In this document: positions 1-11,089 of the stretch, piece after piece
How positions within the stretch are numbered: the first letter of the stretch is position 1
How the letters are laid out: every line of letters starts with the position of its first letter
Source of the DNA: Humulus lupulus
Taxonomy: Eukaryota > Streptophyta > Magnoliopsida > Rosales > Cannabaceae
Length of the DNA: 64,000 nt
Reading direction: 5' to 3'
Assembly: GCF_963169125.1 (NCBI RefSeq)
Contig: NC_084795.1
Coordinates: 94,670,911 to 94,734,910, forward strand
The notes under the pieces: generated by a model
Told to the model about the DNA's origin: nothing
Seen by the model: only the letters and a program-made list of their open reading frames with translations
Database searches by the model: none
Translations under genes and position numbers: made by a program

Positions 1-622
1 TATCAGGATTCGCTTCTATCCCCCTCGTATTGACTATGAATCCTAGAAATTTTCCCGATGCTACTCCAAAAGTACACTTCTGGGGGTTCAGCTTCATGTC
101 ATACTTCCTTAAAATTTCAAAACATTTTGTCAGATCGGATACATGGTTATCGACAGTCTTGGATTTGACAAGAATGTCATTGACATACACTTCCATATAT
201 CTCCGGATCTGATTAGCGAGAATTTTGTTAACTAATCGCTGATATGTAGCTTCGGTATTCTTCAGCCCGAAGGGCGTGACTTTATAACAATATACGTTAG
301 TTGGGGTCATGAAGCTAGTATCCTCTTGGTCCGCAGGATTCATCATAATTTGGTTATATCCAGAATACGCATTCATGAAGGACATGAGCTTGTGACCTAC
401 TGTTGCATCTACCAACTGATCAATCCTTGGCAGTGGAAATCAATCCTTGGGGCAAGCTTTGTTCAGGTCAGAGAAATCGATGCAGATCCTCCATTTCCCA
501 TTTGGCTTTGAGACCAGCATGGGATTGGCAACCCAGATCGAGTATTTTGCTTCACGAATAAACCCGTACTTTAGCAGTTGAGCAACTTCTTCCTCCAATG
601 CTTCAGCTCGGACTATTCCCAA
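1..622 (-). pseudogene. GYP1 reverse transcriptase (cut by window edge)
   Basis: Minus-strand Ty3/gypsy RT. Residues at 622-440 include KPNGKWRICIDFSDLNKACP, the finger/palm motif of Tat-type RTs. Further left come ATYQRLVN (near 225-250) and LNPQKCTFGVASGKFLGF (about 50-105). The polymerase box, normally YVDD, reads YVND: the codon at 179-181 is AAT (Asn) in place of an aspartate that coordinates the catalytic metal. This probably abolishes polymerisation even where the frame is open. A probable GAT-to-AAT change in a CG context fits methylcytosine decay. Confidence 0.88.
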
Positions 623-628
623 ACGCCT

Positions 629-1515
629 CTATTTTAGGGATTTTGTAGGCACGTTCTTGTCCAAGTATAGAGTGTGCATGATTACACTCGGGCTTATTCC
701 CACCATGTCTTCATGTGACCAGGCGAAGATGTCCAGATTCTTTTCTAAGAAATTAATCAACTCCCTCTTCCTTTCATCATCAAGATTTTTCCCAATCTTA
801 ACAACTCTTGAAGCTTCTTTGGGGTCTATACTTACTTCCTCGAGCTCCTTAATGGCCTGGAGCTCTGACCTGTCTTTTCCCATTCGTGGGCCAATGTCTT
901 CACATGGGGCGACGTCACTATCCTCTGCTTGCTGAGGTTCTTCCATCAGATAAGTACCTTCTTCTCCCTAGGACTCCTCACCTCCGTCACTTATGACCAT
1001 AGTTTGCTGCCCGGGTTGTGATTTTCCCTTCATAGAAATGCTATAGCATTCTCTGGCAGCGAGCTGATCACCTCTGACGGTGCATATTCCCATAGTTGAG
1101 GGGAATTTTATTGCTAGGTGGCGGATAAAAGTTATGGCTTCAAATGCCATCAGCGCAAGTCAGCCCAAAATTGCATTGTATGCAGCTGGACAGTCGATCA
1201 CAACAAACTAAAGTAACATGGAGACAGTTCGCGAGCCTTCTCCCAATGTTACCACTAATTCGATCATCCTAATGGCTGTTGATCCTTCGCTAGAAAATCC
1301 ATACAGAGTCATTGAGGTTGCCTTCAGTTCTGTGACAGACAACCCCATTTTTTCCAAGATCGATCTATAAGTAGATTCACAAAACTCCCGTTATCTACCA
1401 GTGTCCTCTGTACCCTCCGGTTAGCGAGCTGAACGGTTATGACCAAAGGAACATTATGTGGGAATTGGAAGTGGCTAGCATCCTCTTCTGTAAATATGAT
1501 TGGTTGTTTTCCCAA
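629..1515 (-). pseudogene. GYP1 protease and protease-RT linker
   Basis: The stretch 1515-1324 contains LVDNGSFVNLL, which aligns with the aspartic protease motif LVDNGSSVDIL of Tat elements, where DNG replaces the usual DTG or DSG. Downstream, 946-629 matches the segment before RT in the same group (a DIFAWSHEDMVGISPSV motif followed by an H-LYLD motif). The enzyme would cut the Gag-Pol polyprotein. Stops between the stretches disable the frame. Confidence 0.75.
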
Positions 1516-1799
1516 TCATGGTTGTTTCGATAACCGCTATCCTGGGACAAATTCCACTCCATTGTGGGATTTCAGTTCGTTAATATACCTCTTCTGAGCT
1601 CCTCTGCTTGTGCCTGCCAGATGAGGTCCTCCCGAAATGGTGGTTATATCTCCTCCTATTGTCGGAGGAGGATAGTCCTGATTTGGTTGAGTTCCGGTTT
1701 GATTGACTGGAGCTTCGGGAGCTAACAGAGGGTTTTGTCCAGCGGGCTGATTAGGGACCACCCGATTTTGGGCGTACTGGGCCAAAGGACATGCTCTAA

Positions 1800-2880
1800 T
1801 AAGGGTTTCGATCTCATCCTTCAGCTATCGGCAGTCATCAGTGTTATGACCAATATCATTATGAAATGGGCAAAACTTTGAAGGATCTCTCTTCGCTCTC
1901 TGATTTTTCAATGGTTCTGGATTTTTCCATGTAAGGCGAGTAGAATTTGCCAGGAAAATGTGCTCCCTAGTATACGTGAGGTCGGTATAAGTGGTGTAAA
2001 CAAGCTTGAATTTCTCCCCAGATTTATTTTTCTTTGTTCTGCTTTGGTCACCCTCCAAGGGGCTGCAATGTCCATTACCACTCCAAGGGACTGGACAAGG
2101 ATCTGGCTGGTTCCTGTGATGGAAGCTCGCGCCTCTTCCAAGTTAATCCATCTTTGAGCTCGTGCCAAGAACTCATCCACAATATTAACTCCTTTTCTCT
2201 GTAATTCTTGCCATAGGTCGCCTCCAACAAGGATTCCCGTCTTCATTCCATGAGCTTTACATTGGCTAATGGATCAGCCTTTAACCCGAGTTGTCTGGGA
2301 AGCTCGGAATGCTTTCTTGAAATCAGAAGAAAAATTCTTCCATGAGCTTATAGAATGCCTCTTGTATTGTTTAAACCACTGCCCAGCTAGCCCAATCAGA
2401 GTTGAAGGGAATAAAATGCATCTTAGATCGAGTTCGACATTGTGGGTCGTCATCATAGTGTTAAACATCCCGAGGTGATCTGATGGATCTCCGTCTCCGT
2501 CAAACTTTGACAAGTGTGGCATTCTGAAGTCCATTAGATATGTAGCCACTGAAATATTTGGAGAGAAAGGCTTGAGCACATCCTCTAAGTCGCAATCATC
2601 TTTATCTTTTCCAGATAAAAGCTTCTTCATTTGCTCTTCCATCTGAGTTGGCGTCTCGAAAATTTGGTCCCTGGCCCCTAGGTTATCTGCAAGCTGTTCA
2701 ACAGCTCCCATCCTATCATATATGTTTGATGGGTTATTGTCCCTCTGGAAGGACCTCCCTCTCGACGAGTATAACTGGCATCCTCATCTCGAGCTGAATT
2801 TCTTCTCTGTGAATTCAGGCGATCACGCATATATGGCTGTGAATCGTATCGAGGGATTTGTGCCGAACTCATATGATTTC
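1800..2880 (-). pseudogene. GYP1 gag (capsid domain and zinc-knuckle-like motif)
   Basis: Degenerate gag. The open stretch 2711-2274 (145 codons) carries the retrotransposon gag signature: a FDGDGDPSDHL motif, then GLAGQWFKQY and SSWKNFSSDF, as in plant Ty3/gypsy capsid proteins. Downstream, the stretch ending at 1825 has CPFHNDIGHNTDDC, the modified Cys/His knuckle usual in Tat-type elements. Gag would package element RNA into virus-like particles. The region needs several frame changes and contains stops, so no full product is made. Upstream to about 3800 is weakly coding N-terminal gag or leader. Confidence 0.8.
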
Positions 2881-3800
2881 TCAGATCGCCTTCAAACCTA
2901 CCACTTCGATGACTTTAGGTCCAATAACTTCCATTTGTGAAGTTTACAGCTCGCAGTTGAGGCTGAGGATCTGGATTTTCGACACGTGTCCGTGGGACAT
3001 AGGTATGGGCAGACAGAGGAGGATTTCTCCTGCTGTCTCCATAAGCAAGAATGTCCCATGTAGGATGAGGTGGCGTCGGATGTCTTATGGGTGACGGGGG
3101 ATGCCTAACTGGCAAGGAAATCCTTGTCCCATCAGGGCAAACTAAATTAGCCCGCCTTTATTCTGTCCCATTATTCCTAGCTCTCTGCACCTAACGATCT
3201 GATCGTGATGTAGGAGGGTTTTCTAGAACATTTTGTCTCTGTGAGCCTATCTCAGCCCCTCCTCATGGGTTGCCATGGGAATTCATAGGTGCTTGTGAAG
3301 GAGGCATCAAACTTGGGGTTGCGGTTCTAACCGATCAACTGATATGCTGATGACCCCTACGAGGGCCACTGGGATGGACATTCTGGCGGTCTTGCCCTGT
3401 AGGCACAAAACTTGGGGTGGCAGTTCTGACTGGTCGACTTGGTTTGGATCGGTTATTCCTCTGGGACTTGGGAGACCCACTTTGCTTCTTTCCGACATTA
3501 ACGTCAGTTGCGAGAGGGGGTAACCGAGCCAAAACCTCCTCAATTTTCCTGTTTGCCTTAGCGAGATGGCTTCTTAACTGCATATTTTCCAACTCAACGA
3601 CAGTTAAGTAGTTTGGGTTTGGATTAGGTGGTAATGACGCCGAACTCCTAGTTTGGGTTTGGATTCAAGGCCATGCTTGTTCGAAACAACGGTTTGATGG
3701 GCCTCCTGCACACCAAGCAATTTTATGTCATCGTCGTGCATTGAGCGAGTGAGCACCATGATGAGATTCGACTGGGATTTTGACGAGGCACTAATTTCCC

Positions 3801-3820
3801 TCTCAATGAAAGCACCAAAC
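3801..3820 (-). other. Putative primer-binding region of GYP1
   Basis: Directly inside the 5' LTR the minus strand reads GTTTGGTGCTTTCATTGAGA. A TGG-starting motif two bases from the LTR end is where a retrotransposon tRNA primer site is expected. I did not assign the tRNA. Confidence 0.5.
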
Positions 3821-4533
3821 TGTTGACGCAGTTTTTGGCCAACCATGTATTAAGAAATAATAATGTAGATTAGTGCTTAGTGTAATAAAAAAGATGAAAT
3901 GAATTCAGAAGAACACAAATATTTTACGTGGTTTAGTGGTTAAAATCCACTTAGTCCACGAGTCTATATTATTGTTGTTTCTCTCTCTATTTTGGCAGAG
4001 TTTCAGTATTACAGAATAATCGGTCCCCTTCCTGTCCAATATTCTCAGTATTTATAGAGAAATTCGATGGACAGGTTTGGGTAACCGCGTGAGTCAATCA
4101 TGCATATACATATTTATTACATTTATACATATATTTCCCATTTATAATGGGATATGATTTTATCATAAAGTAAGTGTTCTCCTAATATCTGGGACATTAA
4201 ATATGACAGTCTGGTCATAAATAATCGTATTATGGGACCCGAGTCTTTGGGGATCTGTGGGTACGCAATATATTTGAGATATCAGGAGCTATATATCTCG
4301 CTGAGCTCGTACTTCGACAGTTGTTTGAATATTACAAGCTTACACTTTATAACCTTCGTGTTTGTATCTCTGGTTAAACCCAGGACGCCTAACACCACAC
4401 GTGCCCATGTGAAACTGGAGTTGCTTACGTGGATAATAAGCAGATATCATTCCCTTGGTTATTTCTCTGTATATATATTTGCCAGCTGTACTCAAACTTA
4501 GTGAATGACTCGAGCTAAAATTAGGGTACAACA
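3821..4533 (-). repeat. 5' LTR of GYP1
   Basis: A 713-bp segment bounded by TGTTG at 3821 and CAACA at 4529-4533, an imperfect TG...CA inverted end. It lies just outside gag and adjoins a primer-binding-like region, so on the minus strand it is the 5' LTR. It is AT-rich and contains no coding sequence. The partner LTR is outside the window, so the ends rest on the TG...CA rule and on copia sequence resuming at 4534. Confidence 0.75.
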
Positions 4534-4566
4534 GTTGTGTCTACTCCCATCCTTTCTCAACTTTCT

Positions 4567-5131
4567 ATGGAGAAACTCACGGGAGAAAACTTCCTTAAAT
4601 GGAAGCAAAACATCAACATTGTGTAGATTGGTGACAACTGTGAGTTCGTCACAACTGAGGAATCCCCAGAACAAGCATCATCTCCGCATGTTTGTGATGG
4701 CACCATAAATGCTCGGATAGCACCATCTCCGCACGTACGTGATGGCACCGTGAATGTTCGGATGGCACCATGTTCACACATTCGTGATCAACTCAACTAT
4801 GGTCTGACGCAGCTCATGAACGAGCTTCAGTGTTTTGAGCCTATCATGGGTGGACCTAGTAAAGGAGGAGAAAATAAGACTACTGATGTTGCAGCTGATC
4901 CAGCTAAGGCTGAAGCTAACTCAGCTTCATCTTCAAAAGTTGGAAACAAGAAGAAAAGTGGACAAAACAACAACCCTAAGCCTGCAAAGGCTACAAAGAC
5001 AAGTGCACAACCAAATGCACAGATGCCTACAAGGATAAACAAGAAAAACAAGAAAGGTAAAGGTAAGTGTTTTCATTGCAAAATGAACGGGCATTAGAAA
5101 CAGGATTGCCCCAAGTTTCTAGCAGCGAAAT
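4567..5131 (+). pseudogene. COP1 gag with internal tandem repeat
   Basis: Copia gag starts at ATG 4567 with MEKLTGENFLKWKQNINIV, the usual opening of this family, and hits TAG at 4624. The frame continues to about 4680. There the capsid core expected in copia gag is missing and a 45-bp tandem repeat appears instead. Gag resumes with QLNYGLTQLMNEL at about 4790 and a Gly/Lys/Ala-rich basic stretch. The zinc knuckle begins KCFHCKMNGH (about 5067-5096) and is broken by a TAG; DCPKFLAAK follows in the same frame. A functional nucleocapsid is not possible. Confidence 0.8.
4680..4790 (+). repeat. 45-bp tandem repeat in COP1 gag
   Basis: About two and a half copies of a 45-bp unit. The phrase GTGATGGCACC starts at 4694 and again at 4739, with flanking CATCTCCGCA and CGGAT(A/G)GCACCAT phrases at the same spacing. 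Forty-five is a multiple of three, so it encodes a 15-residue repeat (S-P-H-V-x-D-G-T-x-N-x-R-x-A-P). It replaces the normal capsid core. Confidence 0.85.
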
Positions 5132-6485
5132 AAAAGGTAAAGATTATAGATCATTTATCTTAGAAACATGTGTTTTAGAGAATGATAAATTCGTTTGGAT
5201 TATTGATTCTGGATCTACTAACCATGTTTGTAACTCTTTACGACTTCTTGAATCGTGGGAGGAATTAGACGAAGGTGGCTTAAAGCTTAGAGTTGGGAAC
5301 GGAGCGTTCGTTGCGGTCCAAGCTAGAGGAAGAGCTCGTCTGAAGTTCAGAATTAAATTTTTAATTTTAAATGATGTATTTTTTATTCCGAATTTTAGTA
5401 GAAATTTAATTTCAGTTCCCATGTTGTAATTAGAATAATTTGTTATGACTTTCAAAAGTTATAATATATCTATTTCTTTTAACTGATCACAATTGTGTAT
5501 TGCATGTTAGGAAAACGAGCATTATATTATGCAACCTAATGAACCCCTCGCTCTTAACAATGTTTTATTAAAAGTAGCTAAACCTAGGATCAATAAACAT
5601 CGAAAGATCGATAACGATAATATGACGTATTTATGGCACTTGAGATTAGGTCACATTGGCTATGATAGGATTCAAAGAATTACAAAGGATGAGCCTTTGA
5701 GGGAACTCACCTTAGGTAAATTACCTATCTGTGAATCTTGTCTAGAAGGCAAACTGACCAAGCGTCCATTCTTTGCAAAGGGTGATAGGGCCAAAGAACC
5801 ACTTGGACTGTTGCATTCAGATGTTTGTGGAGCTTCGAATGTACAAGCCAGGGGTGGTTTTGAGTATTTCGTCACATTCATTGACGATTACTCTAGATAC
5901 TCATGTCTTTACCTAATGCATAGGAAATCAAAAACATTTTCAAAGTTTCAAGAATTCCTAGCAATGGCTCAAAACCAATTAGATAAAACATTAAAGATCT
6001 TGCGATTTGATAGGGGTGGAGAATATTTGGATATGCAGTTCCAAAATCATTTAATTGAACTTGGGATTTTATCACAACTTACTGCCCCCGGCACTTCTCA
6101 ACAAAATGGTGTAGCGGAATGCCGGAATAGAATTTTATTGGAAATGGTTAGATGCATGCTTAGTTACTCAATTCTACAAACTTTGTTCTAGGGACATGCA
6201 ATTGAAACCACGAACAAAATTCTCAATGTCGTGTCGTCTAAATCAATCCCCAAAACACCTTTAGAACATTGGAATGGTCGTGAACCTAGTTTACGCCATT
6301 ATAGAATCTGGGGGTGTCTCACCCATATCTTGAGGAAAAATGAAGGAAAGCTAGAACCGCGAACTGAAGTTTGCAAGTTTGTTGGCTATCCTAAAGGTAC
6401 TCAGGGTGGAATTTTCTATAGTCATTCAAAAAAGAAAGTGTTTACTTTTATGAATGCTACTTTTCTGGAAAATTACTATGTATAG
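5132..6485 (+). pseudogene. COP1 protease and integrase
   Basis: Protease: IIDSGSTNHVCN at about 5197-5232 has the copia D-S-G aspartic motif. GAG-pre-integrase zinc-binding segment: LRLGHIGYDRIQRI followed by CESCLEGKLTKRPF (about 5640-5775, HHCC type). Integrase core: HSDVCGASNVQARGG, FVTFIDDYSRY, then RFDRGGEYLD and the catalytic-Glu region TSQQNGVAECRNR (about 5815-6130); E-R-R-N is changed to E-C-R-N. TAG 6189 and a frame change precede the integrase C-terminal part (6231-6485, WGCLTHILRK and FVGYPKGTQGG). The open stretch 5529-6191 is the longest intact block, at 220 codons. Confidence 0.85.
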
Positions 6486-6589
6486 AACTTCAAACCACAC
6501 ATCAAATTAGTTTTAGAGGAGATGGTTAAAGAATTGACTCCAACCAATGTTCAATCGTCATCAACTCAAGTTGATGATGAAATTTCCAC

Positions 6590-8336
6590 TCTTCATGTCC
6601 AACCCAATTCGATTTCAAAGAAGATATTACCATTGCTCCTGAGCAAACAGTGACGAAGCCTCGTCGTAGTGGGAGGGTTTCTAGGAACCCAGTTTGCTAT
6701 GGTTTGGATGGTGAAACCAATATGGCTGTTGGTGACACTAGTGATGATGATCCATTGTCTTTCAAACAAGCAATGGCTAGCCCTAAAAAGGAACTATGGC
6801 TCGAAGCCATGAAACATGAAATGGAGTCCATGTACTCAAATTCCGTCTGTGATCTTGTGGAAGCACCTAGTGACTTTAGGGTCATTTGGTGCAAGTGGAT
6901 CTACAAGAAGAAATGAGGTGTTGATGGAAATATCGAGACTTATAAAGTTCGATTAGTGGCAAAGGGTTATACCCAAAGAGAAGGTGTGGACTATGAGGAA
7001 AATTTTAGTCTGGTAGCCATGCTCAAGTCCTCTCCACATCACCCTCCTATCAATAGCATCCTCCATAGCAGCCGCTCTTGACTATGAGATCTGGCAAATG
7101 GATGTCAAGACAGCTTTTTTTAATGGAAAGCTTGACGAAATCATTTATATGGATCAACCAGAAGGATTTAAAGTAGCTGGACAAGAAGGAAAAGCTTGCA
7201 AGTTGAATAGGTCCATTTATGGACTTAAGCAAGCTTCTCCTTCCTGGAATCATAGGTTTGATGAAATAATCAAAACCTATGTCTTTGAACAAAATATTTT
7301 TTAGCCTTGTGTTTACCAACTGAAGGCAAATCAAATAGTGGTATTCTTGGTTCTTTGTGTAGATGATATCTTACTCATTGGAAACAATGTTAAGAAATTG
7401 TTAGATGTGAAGAATTGGCTGAGCACTCAATTACTGATGAAGGATTTGGGTGAAGAAAGTTATTTCTAGGTATCCAGATCATTAAGGATAGAAAGAATAT
7501 ATTCTTAGCTCTATCTCAAGCAGATTACATAGATAAAGTGCATGAACGATTCTCAATGAAAAATTCCAAGAAAGGACGTTTACTGTCCCGCCATGGAATT
7601 CATCTCTCAAAGAAGCAGTCTTCCTAGACTCCTGAAGAGGAAGATGCAATGAGAAAAGTTCCTTACGCATCTGCAGTTGTAAGTCTGATGTATGCCGTGC
7701 TATGTACTAGACCAGATATCTGCTATGCAGTGGGAGTAGTGAGCAGGTATCAATCAAACCCAGAACCGGAACAATTGGACAACAGTTAAGCATATCTTGA
7801 AGTATTTAAGGCGGACTAGGGATTATATGTTAGTTTACAAGGGTGGTGTTCTGAACCCTATAGGCTACACCAATTCAGATTTTTAGACTGATGTCAATGA
7901 CAGGAAGTCTACTTCTGGAATGGTGTTTACTCTTGGGGGTGGAGCTGTGATATGGAGAAGTGCAAAGAAGTCTGCAATCTCAGATTCCACCGTGGAGGCT
8001 GAGTACATATTAGTGTCAGAAGCAACTAAGGAAATAGCCTGGCTAAAGAAGTTCTATTCGGATCTTGGTGTTATTCCAGAAATGGATAAACCACTTGTGT
8101 TGTTTTGTGACAATACAGGAGTGATAGCCAACTTGAAAGAACCTCGTAGTCACAAGAGGAGTAAGCATATAAAAAGGAAGTATCACATTATTCGAGAATA
8201 TGTGGCCAGGGGAGATGTGAAGGTTATGAAGATTGCATCTGAAGAAAATCTTGCAGATCCATTTACAAAGATACTACCAGAAGCTACATTTGATAAGCAT
8301 ATCAAGGAAATAGGATTAGTAGAACTAAGGCATTAG
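6590..8336 (+). pseudogene. COP1 reverse transcriptase and RNase H
   Basis: Copia RT in pieces. Upstream part: SFKQAMASP...WLEAMKHEMESM and WCKWIYKKK (6750-6916), stopped at TGA 6916. Then QMDVKTAFFNGKLDE (7095-7140) with the first catalytic Asp, RSIYGLKQASPSWNHRF, and the polymerase box CVDD at 7356-7367, where both aspartates remain. RNase H at 7920-8336: STVEAEYILVSEATKEIAWL, LFCDNTGVIAN and DPFTKILPEATFDKH, ending at a stop just before the 3' LTR. At least four stops or shifts break the chain. The last 138 codons are open. Confidence 0.87.
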
Positions 8337-8360
8337 TTTCAGTTAGTGCAAGTGGAAGTT

Positions 8361-10128
8361 TGTTAGGGTTTTATGCCCTAATTAAAACCGAATTTCTTTG
8401 TAATCTCATTTATTAACAATAAAAGAATATAAATCATATTTTGACTTGGTCAATCACTTTGCTCACATGTTTTATTTTCATGATTATTTGTTTAATATAA
8501 AATTCTATCAAATCCCGAGCATATTGCAAATCATATTTATAGTGACGTAATCACAGTGGAATATAAATATGATTATATGTTCAAAATAATTTAGTCCTAA
8601 GATTAGTCAGTGCACAGGATTTACACCGACTTGCCATTCTACGATATGATCTACTTTCATATTGTAGTGTTATGTTCTTTCCAGAACATTAGCAAATTTG
8701 ATAAGATTGGATGTATTTGTTACATCGGACTAGACCGATATTGACTGTTGACAGGATAAGTAAACATACCATTATTATCAATTCTAGTCATATTATATAG
8801 TTGACCATAAGTCAATTCAATCTCAATTCTTAGTGGTTAGTATTCTAACTGATTGTATTATTTGAGTTCTTTGACTTGTTCGTTACCAGCTTACCCTATG
8901 GACTAGGCCATACTTACATCTTGGGAGCTCGATAGTAAAATTAAGTGGGAGTGTTAATCATAGAGTTCTCATTTCAGTAATTAATATTAGTTTACTAAAA
9001 TATCATTTACAAGCAATTAAGCGTTTTAATGATAAAATACAATGATGGTAAAACGGTATTTTAGTCCCATCTCATTGTAGACTGTCTATAGAGGTTTGAG
9101 TGACAATTATGGTTGTAACAATGAATAATTAATAGCGTATCTATATTTGTTGTAGAGAGTTCTTTGAATTCAAGAGTGCAATTCCGAGTCTTTTGTGGAG
9201 TCACGAGGAATTAATAAGTTAGTAAATTTATTTGTTAGATTTATGATAACTTATTGGATCTGGATTTCATAGGCCCCTGGTCCCCACTGTACCTTGGATA
9301 AAATCATCTAGATAGTCTCAATTAATTGATTTAATTATCAATTAAAATTATCAAAGTTGACCAGGTCAATTTTGGATAGTTTCACAAAGTTATGTAATTT
9401 AGAGAATAAAAGATAAATTAGGACATATTTATTAATTAAGATAAATTAGTATCTATATTAATAAATAAGTTTAAATCAAGGTTCAAATTACAAATAATTA
9501 ATTTGATAAAGTATTTGAATAATTATTTAATTAATTAAATCAATAGAAAATAACACAAGGCTTTATTTTAAGTCCAACAAGCTTATAATCAAATGGGAAA
9601 TTTCACAGGCCTAAAGCCCATGATAATTTCGACCTAGGGCTGATTATTGGCTATTATTTTATTGATTTTGTAATTAAATAAATGACCTAAATTAGTCTAC
9701 AAAAGGAATGTTAAGTGAGAGTTGAAATAAGATGACAGACACTGATATTCTGATAGTTTTTAGATTCTCTCTAAACATAAGTCATTTTCTAAACCTTATT
9801 GTTCTTTTCTCTTCTTCTCTCTGTATCTATCTCATGTGTTGATAATTTCTCACTCTAGTCTAGGTGATCGTAAGGATACTTCGGAAGACTGGGAAGAAAA
9901 TTGAAGATCGGTTCATTTTCTTGGTAATACTTTGCGACAGAAAGGATACAATGGTTAGAGAAACTGAAGGAAGGACTCTTTCATTTCGCTGCGTGTAATG
10001 TAAGTATTCTTATCATTATTTCTCTTTGAATTCAATTTTAGAAACATGTTCTAGGTTGTCTCATATCAACTTTTTTAATATTAGATCTACATGAAAATAA
10101 ATAAAGATCCTGTATAAGTTTCCTAACA
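8361..10128 (+). repeat. 3' LTR of COP1
   Basis: Starts TGTTAGG at 8361 and ends CCTAACA at 10122-10128, a perfect 7-bp inverted terminus with TG...CA ends. It follows the RNase H stop by about 25 bases, with a short purine tract (AAGTGGAAG) between. At 1768 bp it is long for a copia LTR. AT-rich and non-coding. The left partner is not in the window. Confidence 0.85.
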
Positions 10129-10459
10129 CCTCCACTATGATGTCCTACTACATCAGTAATCCAGATCTAGATTACATGTATTCATAGTACTAGTGAACCG
10201 TACTTACACTATTTAATCCAAAGATTAAATATAACTTTATTTTACTGCGAACTAATCAAATTAGTTCCCTACAATCTTAATCCTCTCGTACAAATACAAG
10301 ATTGTAGTCACAATAACGAACTTGGAAATTTTTTGATATTCATATAATATTATTCTATCAAGAATAAAATACAACCAATATATTCTAAAAATTCTTTTCA
10401 ATTATTTATTTCATAAAAAATTGGTAAATACATGCTTTAAAGGGCATTATTCTCAATAA
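10129..10459 (-). repeat. COP2 3' LTR remnant
   Basis: AT-rich non-coding sequence outside the COP2 pol end. On the minus strand the purine tract AGGGAAAGGGAGAGA (about 10474-10460) is followed by TTATTGAGAATAATGCCC, the likely LTR start. It is truncated where COP1 begins (10128/10129). The exact start is uncertain because the partner LTR is missing. Confidence 0.5.
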
Positions 10460-10722
10460 TCTCTCCCTTTCCCTAAAGCAAATGAGGCATCTCCCTCAAA
10501 CCCATATTGCTAACATGATCTTTAAAAGACACGGTAGACAAAGTCTTAGTATAGGGATCTACAAGGTTATATTATGAATCTATCTTAATAACTGCTACAT
10601 CTCCTCTGTGAACAATATCCCTGATCTAGTGGTACTTCCTCTCAATATATTTTCCCCTCTTGTGTCTACTCGGTTCCTTCGAGTAAGCTACCGCCCCAGT
10701 GCTATCATAGTATAAAACCAGC
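10460..10722 (-). pseudogene. COP2 RNase H, C-terminal part
   Basis: The minus strand from 10722 reads LVLYYDSTGAVAYSKEPS, then KYIERKYH, IRDIVHRGDVAVIKI, a stop, and YNLVDPYTKTLS ending in GLREMPHLL. These are the copia RNase H C-terminal motifs. It is cut from its N-terminal half by the CACTA insertion at 10726-14836. Confidence 0.82.
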
Positions 10723-10739
10723 GACTACTACTACAAAAA

Positions 10740-11075
10740 GGGTTTTTTAGGACTAGCATTGCGAGTCCTAAAAATTTTTTTAGGACTCGCGGGGTGCGAG
10801 TCCTCTATTTGAGAGCCTTAAAAACTAAGGCTTTTTAGGACTCGCAATGCGAGTCCTAAAAAACTGTGCAAGTCCTAAAAAATCTGGTTGAGTGCCTTTA
10901 ATTAAGTTTTTAGGACTCGCTTTGCGAGTCCTAAAAGAATGATTTGCGAGTCCTAAAAAATCTGGTTGAGTGCCTTTAATTAAGTTTTTAGGACTCGCAA
11001 TGTGAGTCCTAAAAAATCTGGTTGAGTACCTTTAAGTAATTTTTTAGGACTCGCTTTGCATGTCCTTAAAAGTAA
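10740..11075. repeat. Left subterminal palindromic repeats of the CACTA element
   Basis: Six or more copies of TTTAGGACTCGC(AAT or TTT)GCGAGTCCTAAAA and half copies, spaced about 60-70 bases with linker TCTGGTTGAGTGCC. Each full copy can form a hairpin with an 8-9 bp stem. In known CACTA elements such repeats bind the TNPA-type protein. Confidence 0.85.
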
Positions 11076-11089
11076 TTTTTTTTTTAAAT

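Larger units (their letters stand above)
1..4533 (-). mobile_element. GYP1: Ty3/gypsy (Tat-like) retrotransposon, 5' part
   Basis: Minus-strand LTR retrotransposon cut by the left window edge. Reading right to left it has a 5' LTR (3821-4533), a primer-binding region, gag, a protease-like segment and reverse transcriptase, which runs off at base 1. The domain order and the protease motif VDNGS are typical of Tat-type Ty3/gypsy elements. All frames are interrupted, so it is a dead copy. It interrupts COP1 just upstream of that element's gag start: copia gag begins within 40 bases of the LTR end at 4533. The second flank and the other copy of the target duplication lie outside the window. Confidence 0.88.
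4534..10128 (+). mobile_element. COP1: Ty1/copia retrotransposon, 5' LTR not in window
   Basis: Plus-strand copia with domains in the diagnostic order gag, protease, integrase, reverse transcriptase, RNase H, then a 3' LTR at 8361-10128. Integrase before RT defines Ty1/copia. GYP1 is inserted at 4533/4534 beside the gag start, so the 5' LTR must lie left of the window or be lost. All coding blocks contain stops or frameshifts. At its right end COP1 abuts minus-strand copia DNA (COP2), which suggests it inserted into the COP2 LTR. Confidence 0.85.

Noticed and set aside
10740..11075. CRISPR-like repeat-spacer array
   Set aside because: Plant nuclear DNA; repeats are palindromic subterminal repeats of a CACTA element with similar, non-unique linkers.
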